From Echinometra lucunter (taxonomy: Eukaryota; Echinodermata; Echinoidea; Camarodonta; Echinometridae): 64,000 nt of DNA. The notes below the pieces were generated by a model. The model was not told where the DNA came from. It was given only the letters and a program-made list of their open reading frames with translations, and did not search any database. The position numbers were made by a program, and so were the translations under genes. Where the stretch lies: NCBI GenBank assembly GCA_029962745.1, contig CM057158.1, positions 8,737,949 through 8,801,948 of the forward strand. The letters run 5' to 3'. This document shows positions 12,322 through 25,374 of the stretch, piece after piece (position 1 is the first letter of the stretch; each line of letters opens with the position of its first letter).

Positions 12322-12465
12322 CCTGGGGAGCGTTCATAAAGCGTCTTGTCAGTGATTTTCACTGACAACTGTTATAAGCCACTGAAATCCTTGCATCTGA
12401 TTGGCTGAGAGCAAATTTGTCAGTGAAAAATCACTGACAAGACACTTCATGAAACGATCCCCAGG
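12322..12465. mobile_element. Hairpin MITE with GATTGGCTGAGAGC core
   Basis: The ends CCTGGGGAGCGTTCATAAAG and CTTCATGAAACGATCCCCAGG-type sequence are inverted, as are inner blocks CTTGTCAGTGATTTT and AAAATCACTGACAAG. The centre (GTTATAAGCCACTGAAATCC then GATTGGCTGAGAGCAAAT) is shared with the elements at 42216 and 58653 even though the arms differ. Confidence 0.8.
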
Positions 12466-14027
12466 TATGTTCTCCTCAGTTCTGAGTCCTGATGATGCTT
12501 GTTTCACGATAAACGAGGAGTTAAGACAATCGATAACCGATGATCAGGAGACCTGGGATCATTTTAAACTTTCAAAGATCATCAATGCGAGATGCGATGC
12601 CGACGTCATTTTGTCGCCTTCTTCTAATCGATTTGTCATTTGTAAGTTTTTAATGCGTTGGCTTTATGACTCACAAGACGGTCGTCATTCTATCTGGATT
12701 GTCTTGACAACTTTAAGAAAAGGTTACATTAAATCATGTATGATATCATCTTCTTCGCTAAGGTGTGTGGATCATCAGGGTTTCTTCTGCTCCAGGGCTC
12801 TCTGAAGCATTAGTGTGGCTACAGGGGCACGGGGCAGGCGTCCATCATCAAATGACGGATGGGGGAGGAACAGGAAAGGGAAAGAGAAAGGGAGAAGGGT
12901 AAGGAAGAAGATAGGATTAAGGTAGGAAACGTGGAAAGAAATGATACGCCCCGATCCTGCACCCTCCCCTTACAGTGTCATGTGCCTTTCTCGACCGCTT
13001 TGTCAATTAGCATTCCAACCACTTTATAAGATCTGGGCCCCCTCGAGAAGAGTGCAAAATGCCCACTTAATACCTGAGACCAAGCTACGACCATACTTTG
13101 AAGGTCTCTTACCATGCTTACAAGTTTCCTAACTTTCGTCCCAAGTACACCGAGAAAGCACACTTCATTTGGACAGCATGACAAGAATTTCAAAGTCAAA
13201 TTGAAACTTATCGTAACCACTTATGGTGAGAAGAAATCGCCTGGTTAAATTCTTCAGCGAAAATTAATTTGGTATCTTACAGTGTGCGCAACACCCATCG
13301 CTTTCTAGTTTCCATTCTAAAACAGCGATTGCGAAATATTTTCATCAGATTTACTTCACGAACCTCAGTTCAATTCTGTTTAATTATTATCGTTTCCAAA
13401 GTGGAAGGCAAACTAAATGAAGCAAATACATGCTGTTAGCACAAACATTTAAACATGTACATTTGAATTCTGTAAAGAAATTTAACCCACAAAATATACG
13501 AAGGATGATTACGCCCCGAAATACTAAAGAGCAGGGTTGGTAATAATACAACCCAAGACAATCCTTCAAAGTCAAGTTATGGTCTAGAAAATTCGTAATT
13601 AGGCTTGATTCTTTCAAGATCTTCACCCAATAAAAGCCTAGTGCAGAGGAGTCATCGTGTTCATGACTTGTAAATGCACATAATTAGACTAGATTTGCAT
13701 TTCTTTCCGCGGACTGTGGGGCCATTTTATGTGTTGATAAAGACATATTGCTTTTCTTTTCTTAATTTACCATTCTACCTCTCTCTTTCTCCATTCTCTT
13801 TCTTTCTTTCTTTCTTTCTCTCTCTCTTTCCTTTAACCCTTCGGTTGTCAACAACTCTCACGCTGATTTATTTTGGCTTCTTTCATCTGGCTGTCGCTCC
13901 GCATCAATTCCTGTCGGTTCGCCGTCATTCTCTCTCCGTCTAATGGATAGCTAATGCTTCACCCAATCATTCAAGTCGCTTCAATAAAGCATTATACTGA
14001 TCTTTAGAAACGATATAAATTCCCTTG

Positions 14028-14072
<45 letters not shown>

Positions 14073-15011
14073 ACTATCAGGCACAATCCAGGCCCCCAAT
14101 GATACAAACCGTCTAATATCCATTAATACCCCTGTCACACTGCCAGAGCCACTCAAAACCAATAGATAATCGCCCAAGTCTGAGCCATTCGAGGTAAAGT
14201 AACTTTCTGGTTAGGTATGCTGTAAGTGCGACGCAAGTCTCTTCATTGTGACAGGGTATCAACAGAGTCGGAATTAGCAACTAAGATCCTACCTGGGTAC
14301 GCTTTCCTGCACGGCACTGTTCAGTCTGAGAGGTACGGAAGGTACGATTATAGGCATCCCTTGCCTTTAAAGGCATTTCAAATATTTTGTATAAATCATT
14401 AGAGTGTAGATAACAATTATTATATAATGAAGACTTATGTTTCTCAAGCATATCCTGTTTAGTAAGTCCAAGATGTTGGTGAGGTCATATCGTGCTATGT
14501 TCGTATCGTATTCGGGTTTTCTCGTGTGGTGGGCGTATTAGGCTGTAAGTTATATTCTAGAGTTATGGTTTTCTCATAATGTAGTCATCTCATGTTGTAG
14601 ACGTTATGTGTAGTAGTTTCGTTTTGCTATCTTATCATTGTTGTTTTCCAATCGTATTGTGTTCTTCACCCAGAATAATAGTTATGTGAAAAAGGATTGA
14701 TAGGACTAACCCCAAAAGCCCAAGGATACTCCTCTTCGTTACTCGCCCGTTTCCCCCCCCCCCCCCTTTTGTGGGAGTCCCAAGAGCGAAGGCGGTTCTT
14801 TTCTGTCGACAAGTTTCTTCAAGTCTTTAATGCTGTCGGTGATTCTGTAAAAGCTATCGGCGAAAATGAAAATTGCGAGGGCAAATCAGGAAAGACTAAA
14901 CTGAGAGTTGCTGTACTTGCCAGAGTGTAGGGGAGGGGCAAATCAAATGAAATCAACATCAAAATTGCCATACTAAGCGGGGTGGAAGCAAAATTAATTT
15001 ACAGACTCTCT
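12466..15011. other. No gene seen (intronic)
   Basis: AT-rich sequence with TTTC and TC tracts at 13798-13830 and 14033-14067 and a C run near 14755. The 134-codon frame starting in the hairpin element near 12401 has no recognisable domain. Confidence 0.45.
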
Positions 15012-15212
15012 GGGAGGAGAAGTGCAATGGCTCAGTCAAAAGAGCAGTCGTCTTGTAACTGGAAGCACCTGGGTTCAAAACAAAGAGGATGCAGTATTGA
15101 TCCCAATTACCAAGTCCCTCGGAGAGGACTCAAGACCATTGGTCGCCTGTTTGCTTTCTAACAAGCATGCATAGACCTGCTTTCGTAGCGGTCAAGTGAA
15201 ATATAAACAACC
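15012..15212 (+). mobile_element. tRNA-derived SINE, GTGGCTCAGTGGTAGAGC family
   Basis: The head has a degraded box A (CAATGGCTCAGTCAAAAGAG) and box B (CTGGGTTCAAAAC). The body (ATTACCAAGTCC, then GGATTCAAAGCC-like and TTGCTTTCT blocks) matches copies at 26452 and 54491 and ends at GGTCAAGTGAAATA, leading into an A/C-rich tail. Confidence 0.7.
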
Positions 15213-18200
15213 ACCACCACCACCAACAACAAAAAACACCAGAAAACCCCCAACAAAAAACAGCATCATCAAAAGGAGAGGGTGTAGGTTCTAAAAACTA
15301 CCCCTATACCCCCCCCCCCGGTCAGCACTTTATAACTGAATGACAACCCTTCTTAGTGCTTTTTTGTGGCTGCTAACGTGGCATGAATAGGAGGGCCCTA
15401 ATGCAGAAGCGCAGCTGCATCAAAGTGCAAATTACCTTTGTACGGCGGTTGAATTCAATCAATGCAGACTTTGAGATGGGCATATTTTCAGAGCCCTTTA
15501 CCTTCAAGTCAGCACTGAAAAATGATGTTATATTGATTCGAAATAACCCAAGAGAAAATGAAAAATTCATGCCTGAACCTGGTTTCAGTATGAATGCATT
15601 ATAATCAACACATTCGAATATTCAATCCTTGATCTTATCTGTTATATAATCAAGATTGAAGACAGGAATTTTAAAACCAAAATTGTTCTAACACAGTAAT
15701 CTCATTAACACACTGAAATATCTAATACTCATTCTTATAATATACAATCAACATTCCAAACAAGAATCATGTCATTAATTTCAAATAAAAATGTGCAGTT
15801 CACAAGTTATCTACTTATATGAGTAATGAGCGGTTGGAATATTTTATTGCTGATCTTATCTAATGAAATTAACGAATAATGATTCATTTTGATGAATTCA
15901 TATGAAACATACAGAGCACAAGTCATGTACTTGTCTAAAAACAAAAAGTGCAGTTGCCCTCGAGTTTAATAGATGCTGACAGCCTGTTTGGAGTTTTAAG
16001 TAGTATGTAATGACTTCCAATAATTACAAATTAGAATTTCGTCTCCGTCAGATGAAGAGCCAATTACTCGGCAAGATCGTTTCAAGCTAAATATGAATTC
16101 AATGTACCATGGGATAGAGCAATGACACAATTGATATTTGCCATGAGGTAAGTAATGGAGACTGTTTTCGAACGTTATTGATAATGAAAGAAACAGCGAG
16201 GGGGTACTGAAAAAGGTAAACTCCAAAGGCCCGCTGGAGTCTGTTGACCCTTCTGTTTATTAAAGAGAAATTTTGTAAATTTTACATCATTGCTGTATAA
16301 AATCGGAATTACGGAAAAGGAAAGACATAAAGCGGCGGTTCTTTTTTTCTTCTTCAAATTTCAAAACAATAGAAACGTTAGTAATGGCATAAGGCACATA
16401 ATTGTGGGAGGGGGTTACGACCTAAATGTATTATTTTCAACTTTTTGGGGATGAAATCTCTCACAAACTTTAAGCGCATTTTTTTTTTAAGGGGGATAAG
16501 GGAATTTGTTCGAGTAAGTTTTGTTGATTTTTTTTCTCTTGTTGCCATCGTGGGCATGGTGGGATGATCCGGCATTTGCTCCTACTCATGTGTTGTAGAA
16601 CCATTACTGGACACCCGATCAAGTACAGTACACGAAGGAGGAGAAAAGAAGTTAAGAAAAGGAGGAAGGTAGGGGTCGAGACACTCGACAAGCAAATGTA
16701 ACGTGACGAGAAGGAAAAGAAAGAGAGCAGAACTGCCACGATGTGACATCAGCATCCATCAAAGACTCCGGGATTAGGAGAAAAGTAACTTGATCGATGT
16801 AAAACAACAAGAAAACAAGTTGGCGGAAGGGAAGAGAGAATGGGTGAGAGAGATGGCAGGGCAGAGGAAAGGGGTTGGAAAGGGGTAGAAAGAACGACAT
16901 GGAAAAACAAGAGTTGTGGAATGAGAAAGATATCACGAGAGAGTGTGAGAGGGATGGGTTTAATAGGGTGAGAGAAAGTTAGGGTGTGTGAGTGAGAGTG
17001 AGAGACAGACAGAGAGAGAGATATTAAGTCGAGAAGAATAGCAGAGAGGGAAAGAGAGAGAGAGAGAGAGAGAGGAGGGTAGAAAGGGGATGACTAATTA
17101 AGAAAGAGAAACGAGAGAATGGAAGCTAAAGAAAAAAAGCAGTTAAAGGGGAAGATTAAGACTGCTAGTATGTTGACATAAGAAACAGAAATGAATATAC
17201 CAATAATTGGAAAGAAATACAATATGCCAAGAGCAAAAAAAAAGAAGCATTAACATGATTAAGTTATGCCATATTTGCATACACGTAACGCTCTTCTGGC
17301 TTTGTGCATGCATGCTTGCAGGAAAATGGTGATTTTTTTTCCTACAAGAGGGATCGTACGGGAATATCGGCCAATAATGTCTAGAAGAAGCGTGAATTGC
17401 CGCATTACACTTCTGCGTTTTTAAGAAGACACTTGAAACTGATCCCCACTTCGCATGGGCAATCCGCATCAAAAGCTCATTATGTAGCCCGGCATCATCG
17501 CGCTCAAGTCGGCCGAACGTTATTATGAAGTGCTCCTTCGAACTCACTAGTCTCCAGGAGAATAAAAACATCATGACTTGCAGATACGAATCAATGTCAT
17601 TAAGAAATGGCCGACAATGGGTCCTATTTTGTCCTATTTTTGTCCTATTTTGTTATCCTATTATCCTATTATTGTTCTTCATACTTTTGTTTGTAATTTT
17701 TATGTTTGTTTTTATATTGTTGTGGAAAATAAATGAATTGAATTGAATTGAACACCATAAAATGCCTTTTTCGGGACATCACTCCCACCATCTTTTTTCT
17801 ATCTATCTATCCAGCTATCTGTCTGTCTCTCACGACATTCCATCTATTTGTTGGTCTGTCTCTTTCCCCTTCCCTCTCTATTTGCGATTATCAGAAATAC
17901 TAAATCAAAAATAATTTAATGTATGTTCCTGCTTTACCTAACTGAACCATTTACTGATTCAGGAATACACCTCTGAATATTATCTGCACGCATTCATTCG
18001 AACCCTAGCTGTTTTGTGAACCAGCAGGACAATAACGAAATGCGTTCGCAATATTCATGTAACATTTTTACTAAATAACAATGACTTATTAGTAGCTATC
18101 CATCATAATCTAAAGGAAGTTAATAAAGCAATCATATTCATTTCATTAAGACAGAATTATTCAGTAATACTATAGCAATCCGTCAATGTCATCAATTCAT

Positions 18201-18466
18201 TTGGCTATGAATTCAAAATTCTAAACGCGGTGACGCCTTGGTAAAAGTGAAGGAGCATGCTTGGGAACGCCTCGAGTATTCATAATTCGTCGCAATTCTA
18301 GGCGTAAAAATTGCAATAAATTGCTTGTAATCCACTCACTTTACGCGAGTACACCCAGTGTCTTCGTGCTTATCACAGAACCCATCTTCAAAGAATTAAC
18401 CTTAAATTGTTCAGGCGCAATTATTGAGTAAGATGCCACTCCCGATACCACGTGACTCAACATGAG
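15213..18466. other. No gene seen (intronic); long purine-rich block
   Basis: From about 16620 to 17160 the plus strand is strongly purine-rich (GA repeats at 17050-17084) and gives long pyrimidine-rich frames on the other strand. Otherwise AT-rich and featureless. Confidence 0.45.
17600..17755 (+). mobile_element. LINE 3' tail (CR1/L2-like)
   Basis: A T-rich 3' UTR with repeated TCCTATTTT ends in AAATAAATGAATTGAATTGA, i.e. a polyadenylation-like signal followed by short tandem GAATT units, typical of 5'-truncated CR1/L2-type insertions. No reverse-transcriptase codons remain. Confidence 0.5.
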
Positions 18467-18467
18467 C

Positions 18468-18660
18468 AGCTTCAGGATTTTGCATGTAAAAAGAGGGAGG
18501 CGTAATTCCCTCAAAATTTTGGACAAGAAAAAAAAAAAGAAAAAAAATTTAAAGGTTCATCAGATCTTACTAAAAGGGAGTTGACTTATACCCAAAATCT
18601 GTGATAAGCAAGAAAAAGGGGGTCCAGAACCCCATGACCTTCCTTTCGGATCCGCCCCTG
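18468..18660. mobile_element. Decayed hAT-like MITE, right end intact
   Basis: The right tip GGATCCGCCCCTG (18648-18660) matches the hAT-like ends elsewhere in the window. CTTCAGGATTTTGCATG near 18470 resembles the inner left end of the same family, but the CAGGGGCGGATC tip and the target duplication cannot be recognised. Confidence 0.45.
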
Positions 18661-19475
18661 CTTAAGTCAAGAAAACAAAATATATGACCAGAGGCTTCTG
18701 AAACGGACAGATAATGGCCATCAATGACAATTTAAATTATGTCGATATCTTGTCCTCTCTCTGTACATTGCAATTTTAACCTAAGAGAAGCCTGGAGCAT
18801 CAACATGCTGTAATTTGCTCGCCATAAATTGTAATTCCCGCCACGTCATACGGCAGCTCACAGAAATCTCATTAAGTCAAGATTATTTGTACTGACCGTA
18901 ATCATAATTTTGCCCACGAACTCGTATTAAAAAATGACCGGGAATTACTGAGCAATTTCGCGATTAATGAACTCTCTGTCAGAGAAAATTTTGGTGCTTT
19001 CTGCTCCACGGCTGAAATTACTTTCAGTTTCCCCTTTTGAATGACAAGTTTTCTCTTATATCAAAATGTCTGAACTGTGAAGTTAGATTGTTAGTTAACC
19101 CAATAAACATTTCACAGATTAAATACTGATATTTATGGATTGGAGACTGACTTTAAATTTGTGCGAATGTGGGAATCGTACAGCGACAAATAACTCAATT
19201 TCAGTTAGTGCGTGATGCTATTGTCTGCTGGTGTAACTGGGATTAACTTGAAAATATTTGCAAATTAATCTTCTGCAGTGGTAGAACTATTCTGATAGTA
19301 AAATGTGTTAACACGATAAATATCAAATCATGAATCTAAATATCAATGTTCAATTTCTGTATTAAGAGAAAAATAATATTACTTGCTTGACAGATTCGCA
19401 GCCAAAAGGGATGATTAAAAGAAAGAGACTGCAAAATACATAGACTCATACAGTGAATGGTATAGCCTAGATATA

Positions 19476-19748
19476 AGAGTGAACGCGTTCACTCTGTTAG
19501 GGGGTGAATTTCAGAAGAGAGTGCATTTAGAGTGAATTAAGAGTGAATTAAGAGTAAAAATTGTGATATTCACTCTTTATTCACTCTTTGAGGGGTGACC
19601 TCAGTGATCACTCAAGGATTGTAAGTGATCCCTGAGGTCGCCCCTAAAAGAGTGAATAAAGAGTGAATATCACAATTTTTACTCTTAATTCACTCTAAAT
19701 GCACTCTCTTCTGAAATTCACCCCTGACAGAGTGAACGCGTTCACTCT
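19476..19748. mobile_element. Large fold-back element with terminal ACGCGT palindromes
   Basis: Two arms of about 125-135 bp are almost perfectly complementary around a short centre near 19610. Each outer end is the 20-bp perfect palindrome AGAGTGAACGCGTTCACTCT. The arms contain repeated AGAGTGAATTA units, with one extra copy in the left arm. No protein is encoded; a target duplication was not identified. Confidence 0.85.
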
Positions 19749-20308
19749 TTTTTTTTTAGAGAGTACACAAAAACGGAGAGAAATGGAAAGAAGGAACATG
19801 CAAATGGAAGTAAAAGAAGGGAAATGGGGGGGGGGAGGGGGAAATAAAAGTAACGTTAGGATAGAGAGTGGCAGTGAAAGGCGGTCAGAGAGAAGAGATA
19901 GAGAGAGAAAGAAGAAGAAAAAAAAATCAAATTCAAGTTAATGTTTTTCTATCTGTTGTTATTTCGCATCCCACTCATTAAATTCTGGACGTTGAACTTT
20001 TCAGTTCTCTTGAGAAAAAAAAAATCGATTCTCTTTCCGAACAATTTTTTACGACTAAGAGGACTATACTTAAAATCAATGGCCATAGATTCACATTACT
20101 GGATAATGATGATATTTTATTCAAACAGTCGATTTTACCTTCTGTTCTCCAGCTATATATTATTACGAAAACAAAAAACAAAACAAAACAATGAATATAG
20201 GGACAGTAGTTGCAGAATTCAAAACATGTGACATGTAAGAAACAGTCTTATAAAGAGAGGAGAGTTGAAAGCAAAACAAGTTATAGAATGCTATACTATT
20301 GCTAATTC

Positions 20309-20319
20309 AACTACTACTA

Positions 20320-20363
<44 letters not shown>

Positions 20364-20369
20364 ACTACC

Positions 20370-20447
<78 letters not shown>

Positions 20448-20490
20448 GCTGCTACTCCTCCTCCTCCTCCTCCTCCTCCTCCTCCTCCTC

Positions 20491-20552
<62 letters not shown>
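20309..20552. repeat. Compound ACT/GCT/CCT trinucleotide array, about 245 bp
   Basis: Blocks of (ACT), (GCT), (ACT), (GCT), (ACT), (CCT) and (ACT) follow each other in the same phase. Frames over it read as homopolymer blocks on every strand and are not coding. Confidence 0.93.
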
Positions 20553-20553
<1 letters not shown>

Positions 20554-21258
20554 TTGCTACTATACTGCTACAACATTACCAAATAGATAAGCTTTTAAAT
20601 TCATACTATTACTCCTACTGCTTCTTCTGTATATTCTGTATATGGCATCTGTATATTCTCATCATGATTAAAAACGTTCATTGCAAATTCCATAAAAAAT
20701 ATGAAATACTCTTGATCATGAAATTTGTTACTCCCTGGATTCGCAAACCTGGGCCCCTTGGCTTTTCTTAACTGCATAGCCAAGTTGATGCAGCGGGATA
20801 TACGGTGGATACGCAGGCATGGCGGGTTATGAATGTAAATTAGTTTTCCCTCCTTATTTCCTAGCATTCATCCACATGCATAAAGCATTCCCTTCCCTAC
20901 ATACATTGACTTTGGAGGCCCTTCGAGGGTGGCGTATATCATTTTCCAATTTCATTTTGCGCTTTGCAAGTAGAAAATTCTGCGGAGGTGTGCATTGTAT
21001 TCCCGTCGGCGCATGTATAATGTTAGACATTCTGTTAAGTCATTAATAACTTTGACAACATACTAGCAAAATAGATCGCTTTATCTGCTGACATGAATTC
21101 ATACGGCTGTTATCACCATTTCATTTCCTTCAATTACCTTTTGGTTTCTCTCAGCCTCTTTCATTTCTTTTCTGAAGCTAAGTTTTACCGCCCCGTCCTT
21201 CTTTTACTTTCTGCTTCACTCAACATGCTCAAGTTATTTTAAATAAATTCTCTCTCTC

Positions 21259-21289
<31 letters not shown>

Positions 21290-21899
21290 TCCTATCTTTC
21301 TCTATTTCTCTCTTGCAATCGTTAGGCTCGAATAATACGCATGTATATATCGACAATCTAATACATATCTTTTCATATCTTTCCTACAAGATTCAGTCTT
21401 TCATGCATGTACCAAAATGATAATGTGTGCGCGTTAATGCATGACAAACTCGATTCCCTGTTCATATTTCTTGGCCATTGTTTTTAGAATTACAAGATAT
21501 TCGATTGTTTCCTTTCTTCTGTTTTCTTCGAATCATGTTCTCCCCAGTCCTCTAACTGCTGTCTTATCATAAGCTCTATGTCATTCAGATTCAGCTGATG
21601 AAGTACTTTTACATACAGGCATATAACATTATCATACATTTCAACTTTACTTTCACATCTATTCCCTCTGTCATCTCTTTTTTTTTGGGGGGGGGGAGGG
21701 GGTAATTTTGCCATTTTGTTAAATAACATGTTCAGTGATTTTCACTTTTATTTGCATTATATATCAAATTATGTTTATTTTATTCAATTTTGGGGGGGGG
21801 GGAAGGGAGAGGAAAATGGATTTAAATTTTTGTTAACCTATATCATCATTACCTAGAAATACTATTATGTATGTTTGGCTTTGTTTCTGCTTGATTTCT

Positions 21900-22013
21900 T
21901 TCTGTTTAAAAGCTTAACGTTGTCTACTTTATGTTGATTTATGATTATGTTCATGTTTATGTTTATGTCAGAACAGAATATTGATGAATATCAATGACGT
22001 TCAATAAATACAA
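21900..22013 (+). mobile_element. LINE 3' tail, plus orientation
   Basis: T-rich sequence ending in GTTCAATAAATACAATTCAATTCAA: an AATAAA signal followed by short repeats, as in CR1/L2-type 3' ends. Confidence 0.5.
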
Positions 22014-22120
22014 TTCAATTCAAATTCAGAATGGTTTATTCGCCCTTTTTCATTTCAAAGCATACAAGTCAACAATGGTCAAGCAAACATGCAAACGTGA
22101 AAGTGCATATACTGAATAAC
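22014..22120 (-). mobile_element. LINE 3' tail, minus orientation
   Basis: Starts AATTCAGAATGGTTTATTCG; the motif (ATTC)nAAAATGGTTTATT also opens the segment at 50262. It reads as the reverse complement of a LINE 3' end and abuts the plus-oriented tail before it. Confidence 0.45.
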
Positions 22121-24050
22121 ATCATTCAATAACTCATAAGAATTTAATTGTTTTATAAGCCATCATGATCAACTAGTGGCGGCGTAGAAAATAGGGTTAC
22201 GGGCCCATCTCCCCCCCCCCCCCCCCCCCATAAGATGGCGAAATGAAAAGGATCAAAAGATCCAAGACGATGAAAGACATGGAGAAAGGAAGCGGGAACG
22301 CAAAGATAAATGTGATCCTACCCTTTTCCACACCCTCTGCCCTCATTTTGATGGCACTCTTCTCTTCCGGGGGGTGGGGGAGGGAAAGGGGTCTCTCTCT
22401 CTCTCTCTCTCTCTGTCTGTCTCTCTCTCTCTCTTTGTTCTTGCTGAAATTGAGTATAGTTTATAGAAATTACTTATGCATGTATCATCATGAGAACAGT
22501 TTCCTACTACCGTACATGTTTTACGCATCTTGCCAGAAGAGGTATTTTATCATACTGCATTTATGTTTTTTCCTGAAGCTGAATATATTGTAAAAATATT
22601 GTAATGCGAAATGAAATAAAATCCTCTCAAGCACTAACAGACAAACGGTATCTAGCAACTCACTGATAAGTTTGCTTATAATATGCATGGTGTTAAGTGT
22701 TTTTTAAAAAGAACGTTATTCAATCAACCTTAGAACAAAAATATTACTGAAACAGACAGTACACTATCGATCTTTACTTCTGCGCCAAAAGGTATTATGA
22801 CGCCACACCTGTTATGATGCGCGCGTTCCTGGTTCATGTGCAGTAGATACAAGAATGCCATGCCAACAGAAAAGAAAAAATCAAATGGCAGATATTAAAC
22901 ATTTCCTACTGATGTCCCAGTAAGTTTGCACAACAATTTTCGAAGAAAGAAAGATGGATTTATCAAAGACAGCACAAGGTAACTATGTTTCTCTTATCAA
23001 TTTACTGCTGAATAGTAACTCCTTGCGTGAAGAGCATTGATACGCAATTTTTTATTTAAAACAAAAAAAAAAACGTTGCTGTAAATACACTTTTTTTCTT
23101 CAAAGATACGTTACAAGTAGTGTAGACCTTCGTGCTCTTGAGACATGTGGATGACCGATCTAGATAATTATCAAATCCAGAAAAAATGGACAATTTTTAT
23201 CTAAAATTTACCGCTATTATCATTATCATCATTTTAATTTCTGTTGTACGTTATCCTTGCCTTTTTATTATCATTATTACTCTTTTTAAAACTTTCCCCG
23301 AAACAGGATTCCTCCATGAATATCCATGGAAAATATATTCCATCATTCATTAATGAAGAAATTTGTATAGATCATTATGAGGGTGCACCATTAGTACCAT
23401 TACACTGAAATAGGGTGCAATGCCGCCCTAAAGGGACAGATAGTTTTCAGTGTCCATTATATACAAAATGAGTATCTCCCGGACTTTCCTATTCACTATA
23501 GCTCCAGCCTCACCAAGCTCTGCCTCTATTCTATCGATTTTTTCCCCGTGAGCATTTGATAACAGCTTGCTCGGGAGTGCACTCTCGTTGGCTATTGACT
23601 ATGTCATTAATCAAGGGAGTCTATTGCGTAATCCTAACGAGTACATTAATATTAAGCTCAAACCCCAATGGCCGTGTTCATGGTCGAAATGAAAGAAACG
23701 GTTCAGTCCGGCTGGGATTTCACTGCAGTGAATCCTTCTATCTTTATCATATTAATAGCGTTCTAGATTTTCCATTAAAATATATGAGACTCGTGGTCAA
23801 TCATAATTTGCATCGGGAGCAGTTCATAAAGTGTACATACTCGCTGACCTATAACCCCTTTAGGAAACTGCCCTTGAACAAATAACACGGAGCAGTAACG
23901 CTATAGGACAATTACCTTCTTACAAGTAGCTTCGAGTTTGTATAACCCTTATTGTTTGAGGGTAAGTTATCTAGGGGTTATTGTCCCATAAGGATGGTTA
24001 TCCTATGCCGTATGTGTCCGGGATTGTAGTCCGGGGTAGTTGCCATTACG

Positions 24051-24078
24051 CAAAAAAAAAAAAAAAAAAAAAAAAAAA
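24051..24078. repeat. Poly-A tract
   Basis: About 28 consecutive A residues; no clear retroposed sequence precedes it. Confidence 0.9.
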
Positions 24079-24342
24079 TCAAGCAAGAATTTTTGTACGT
24101 TGTTAACAGACACGAAGCACCATGTTAACAGTTATATGTCCGAGGCTCAGAGAGGGGGTGTGGTGGCACGGGAAAAAAATATTCCTTTCTCCATAACAGA
24201 TATTTTAAGATTTCGTCATTATGGCTAGTTGACATTCCGTCGGCACTTTAAAAAGTCGGCAAATGTAAGAGAAGGTTTCCAGTCCCACTGTGGGAATAGT
24301 AGCCGCTGCCTCGTCATGGCAAAGATTGCGGCATTCATATTG

Positions 24343-24515
24343 GGAGGAGTTGGTCTAGCGGTAACGTCAGCCGTCAGCTCTTTGTCTTCGCCTACGAACT
24401 GACTCTGATTGGACTCGGGTTCGAACCAGAGTCACGGTTTTTTTTTCGGATGGCGACATCAAAGGTCGTCCCAGACGTAAATAACCATATCTGATACAGG
24501 TCTATAAAAAAAAAC
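24343..24515 (+). mobile_element. tRNA-derived SINE, second family
   Basis: Box A-like GTTGGTCTAGCGGTAACG and box B-like CGGGTTCGAACCAGAG define a tRNA-like head (24346-24435). The body GGATGGCGACATCAAAGGTC then GTCCCAGACGTAAATAA differs from the GTGGCTCAG family. The long insert in place of a normal anticodon arm and the absence of acceptor pairing argue against a real tRNA. Confidence 0.65.
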
Positions 24516-25374
24516 ACATTGTAAATGCTAAAAATCGCAATTAAGTGAAATAAGCCATCTTGTCCTAGTAAGGGCCAATTGGTTGTAGACAGTCGTATAC
24601 GATTCGTGTGACGTCACTACGATTCGGCATACATTTTGCTTTTTTTCGCAGAAAGTTTCTCCCCCCCCCCCCCCGAAATTGATTTCAGTTCTGTCATTCA
24701 TCGTTTGGAAACTCAGTCATTGAGACTTTAACTTGTTTGAATGTGTTTATCAAATGCTATGGCAAATTCCCTTCCAAAATCGGATCGTATCCAGATTGTA
24801 CGGTACAGTGTGCTGTGGGTTTAAGCTAAAACAAGACCGACTTCACCGAAAATGTGAACGCAACCCAACCACTTACCTCGTAGAAGTCAATCTCCGGTGG
24901 CCATACAAACTAATCCTTAATGCTGTAAGCCAGTGAATATCGATTTTATGTTACCAGAAACAAGAAGGGCAATAAGTATTTAATGCCATTAACTTCGAAG
25001 GCATGCTTTCACCAGATCTTAATTAGTACTAATTGCCTTCTCTGTAACATAGTAGTGGAACGTACACGCAGATCTATGGCAGCGCTAACCAATGGCAAAA
25101 AAAATGTATCCAGGTGTAGCGTTCCAGAATAATGCATATAGGAGTTTTCCCATGGGAAGAAAAAAAAAATCGTTATTTGTGGAGTATACCTCCAAAAAGT
25201 GCATACAGTTCACTTTTAAATAGTCTAGAACCAGTAATAGAACAAGTAAATAGACAGAACCAGTAAAATTGGCAGATCACAAAGATTTTATTTCTCTTTT
25301 GTACATGTTAAATTTCCTTTGAATATACTTTCAATTTTTCACTTTTCATTGTCATACATGATTGTATAATAAAA

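Larger units (their letters stand above)
19749..24342. other. No gene seen (intronic)
   Basis: Contains the trinucleotide array at 20309, TC tracts at 21249-21290 and 22392-22437, LINE tails near 22 kb, and G/C runs at 21686, 21791 and 22211. The remainder is AT-rich, with no supportable exon. Confidence 0.45.

Noticed and set aside
12401..12805. 134-codon plus-strand frame
   Set aside because: Its start lies inside a hairpin MITE and the rest has no recognisable domain.
20265..20771. 168-codon frame with Thr/Ala/Pro runs
   Set aside because: Pure translation of the trinucleotide array; all frames are open there.
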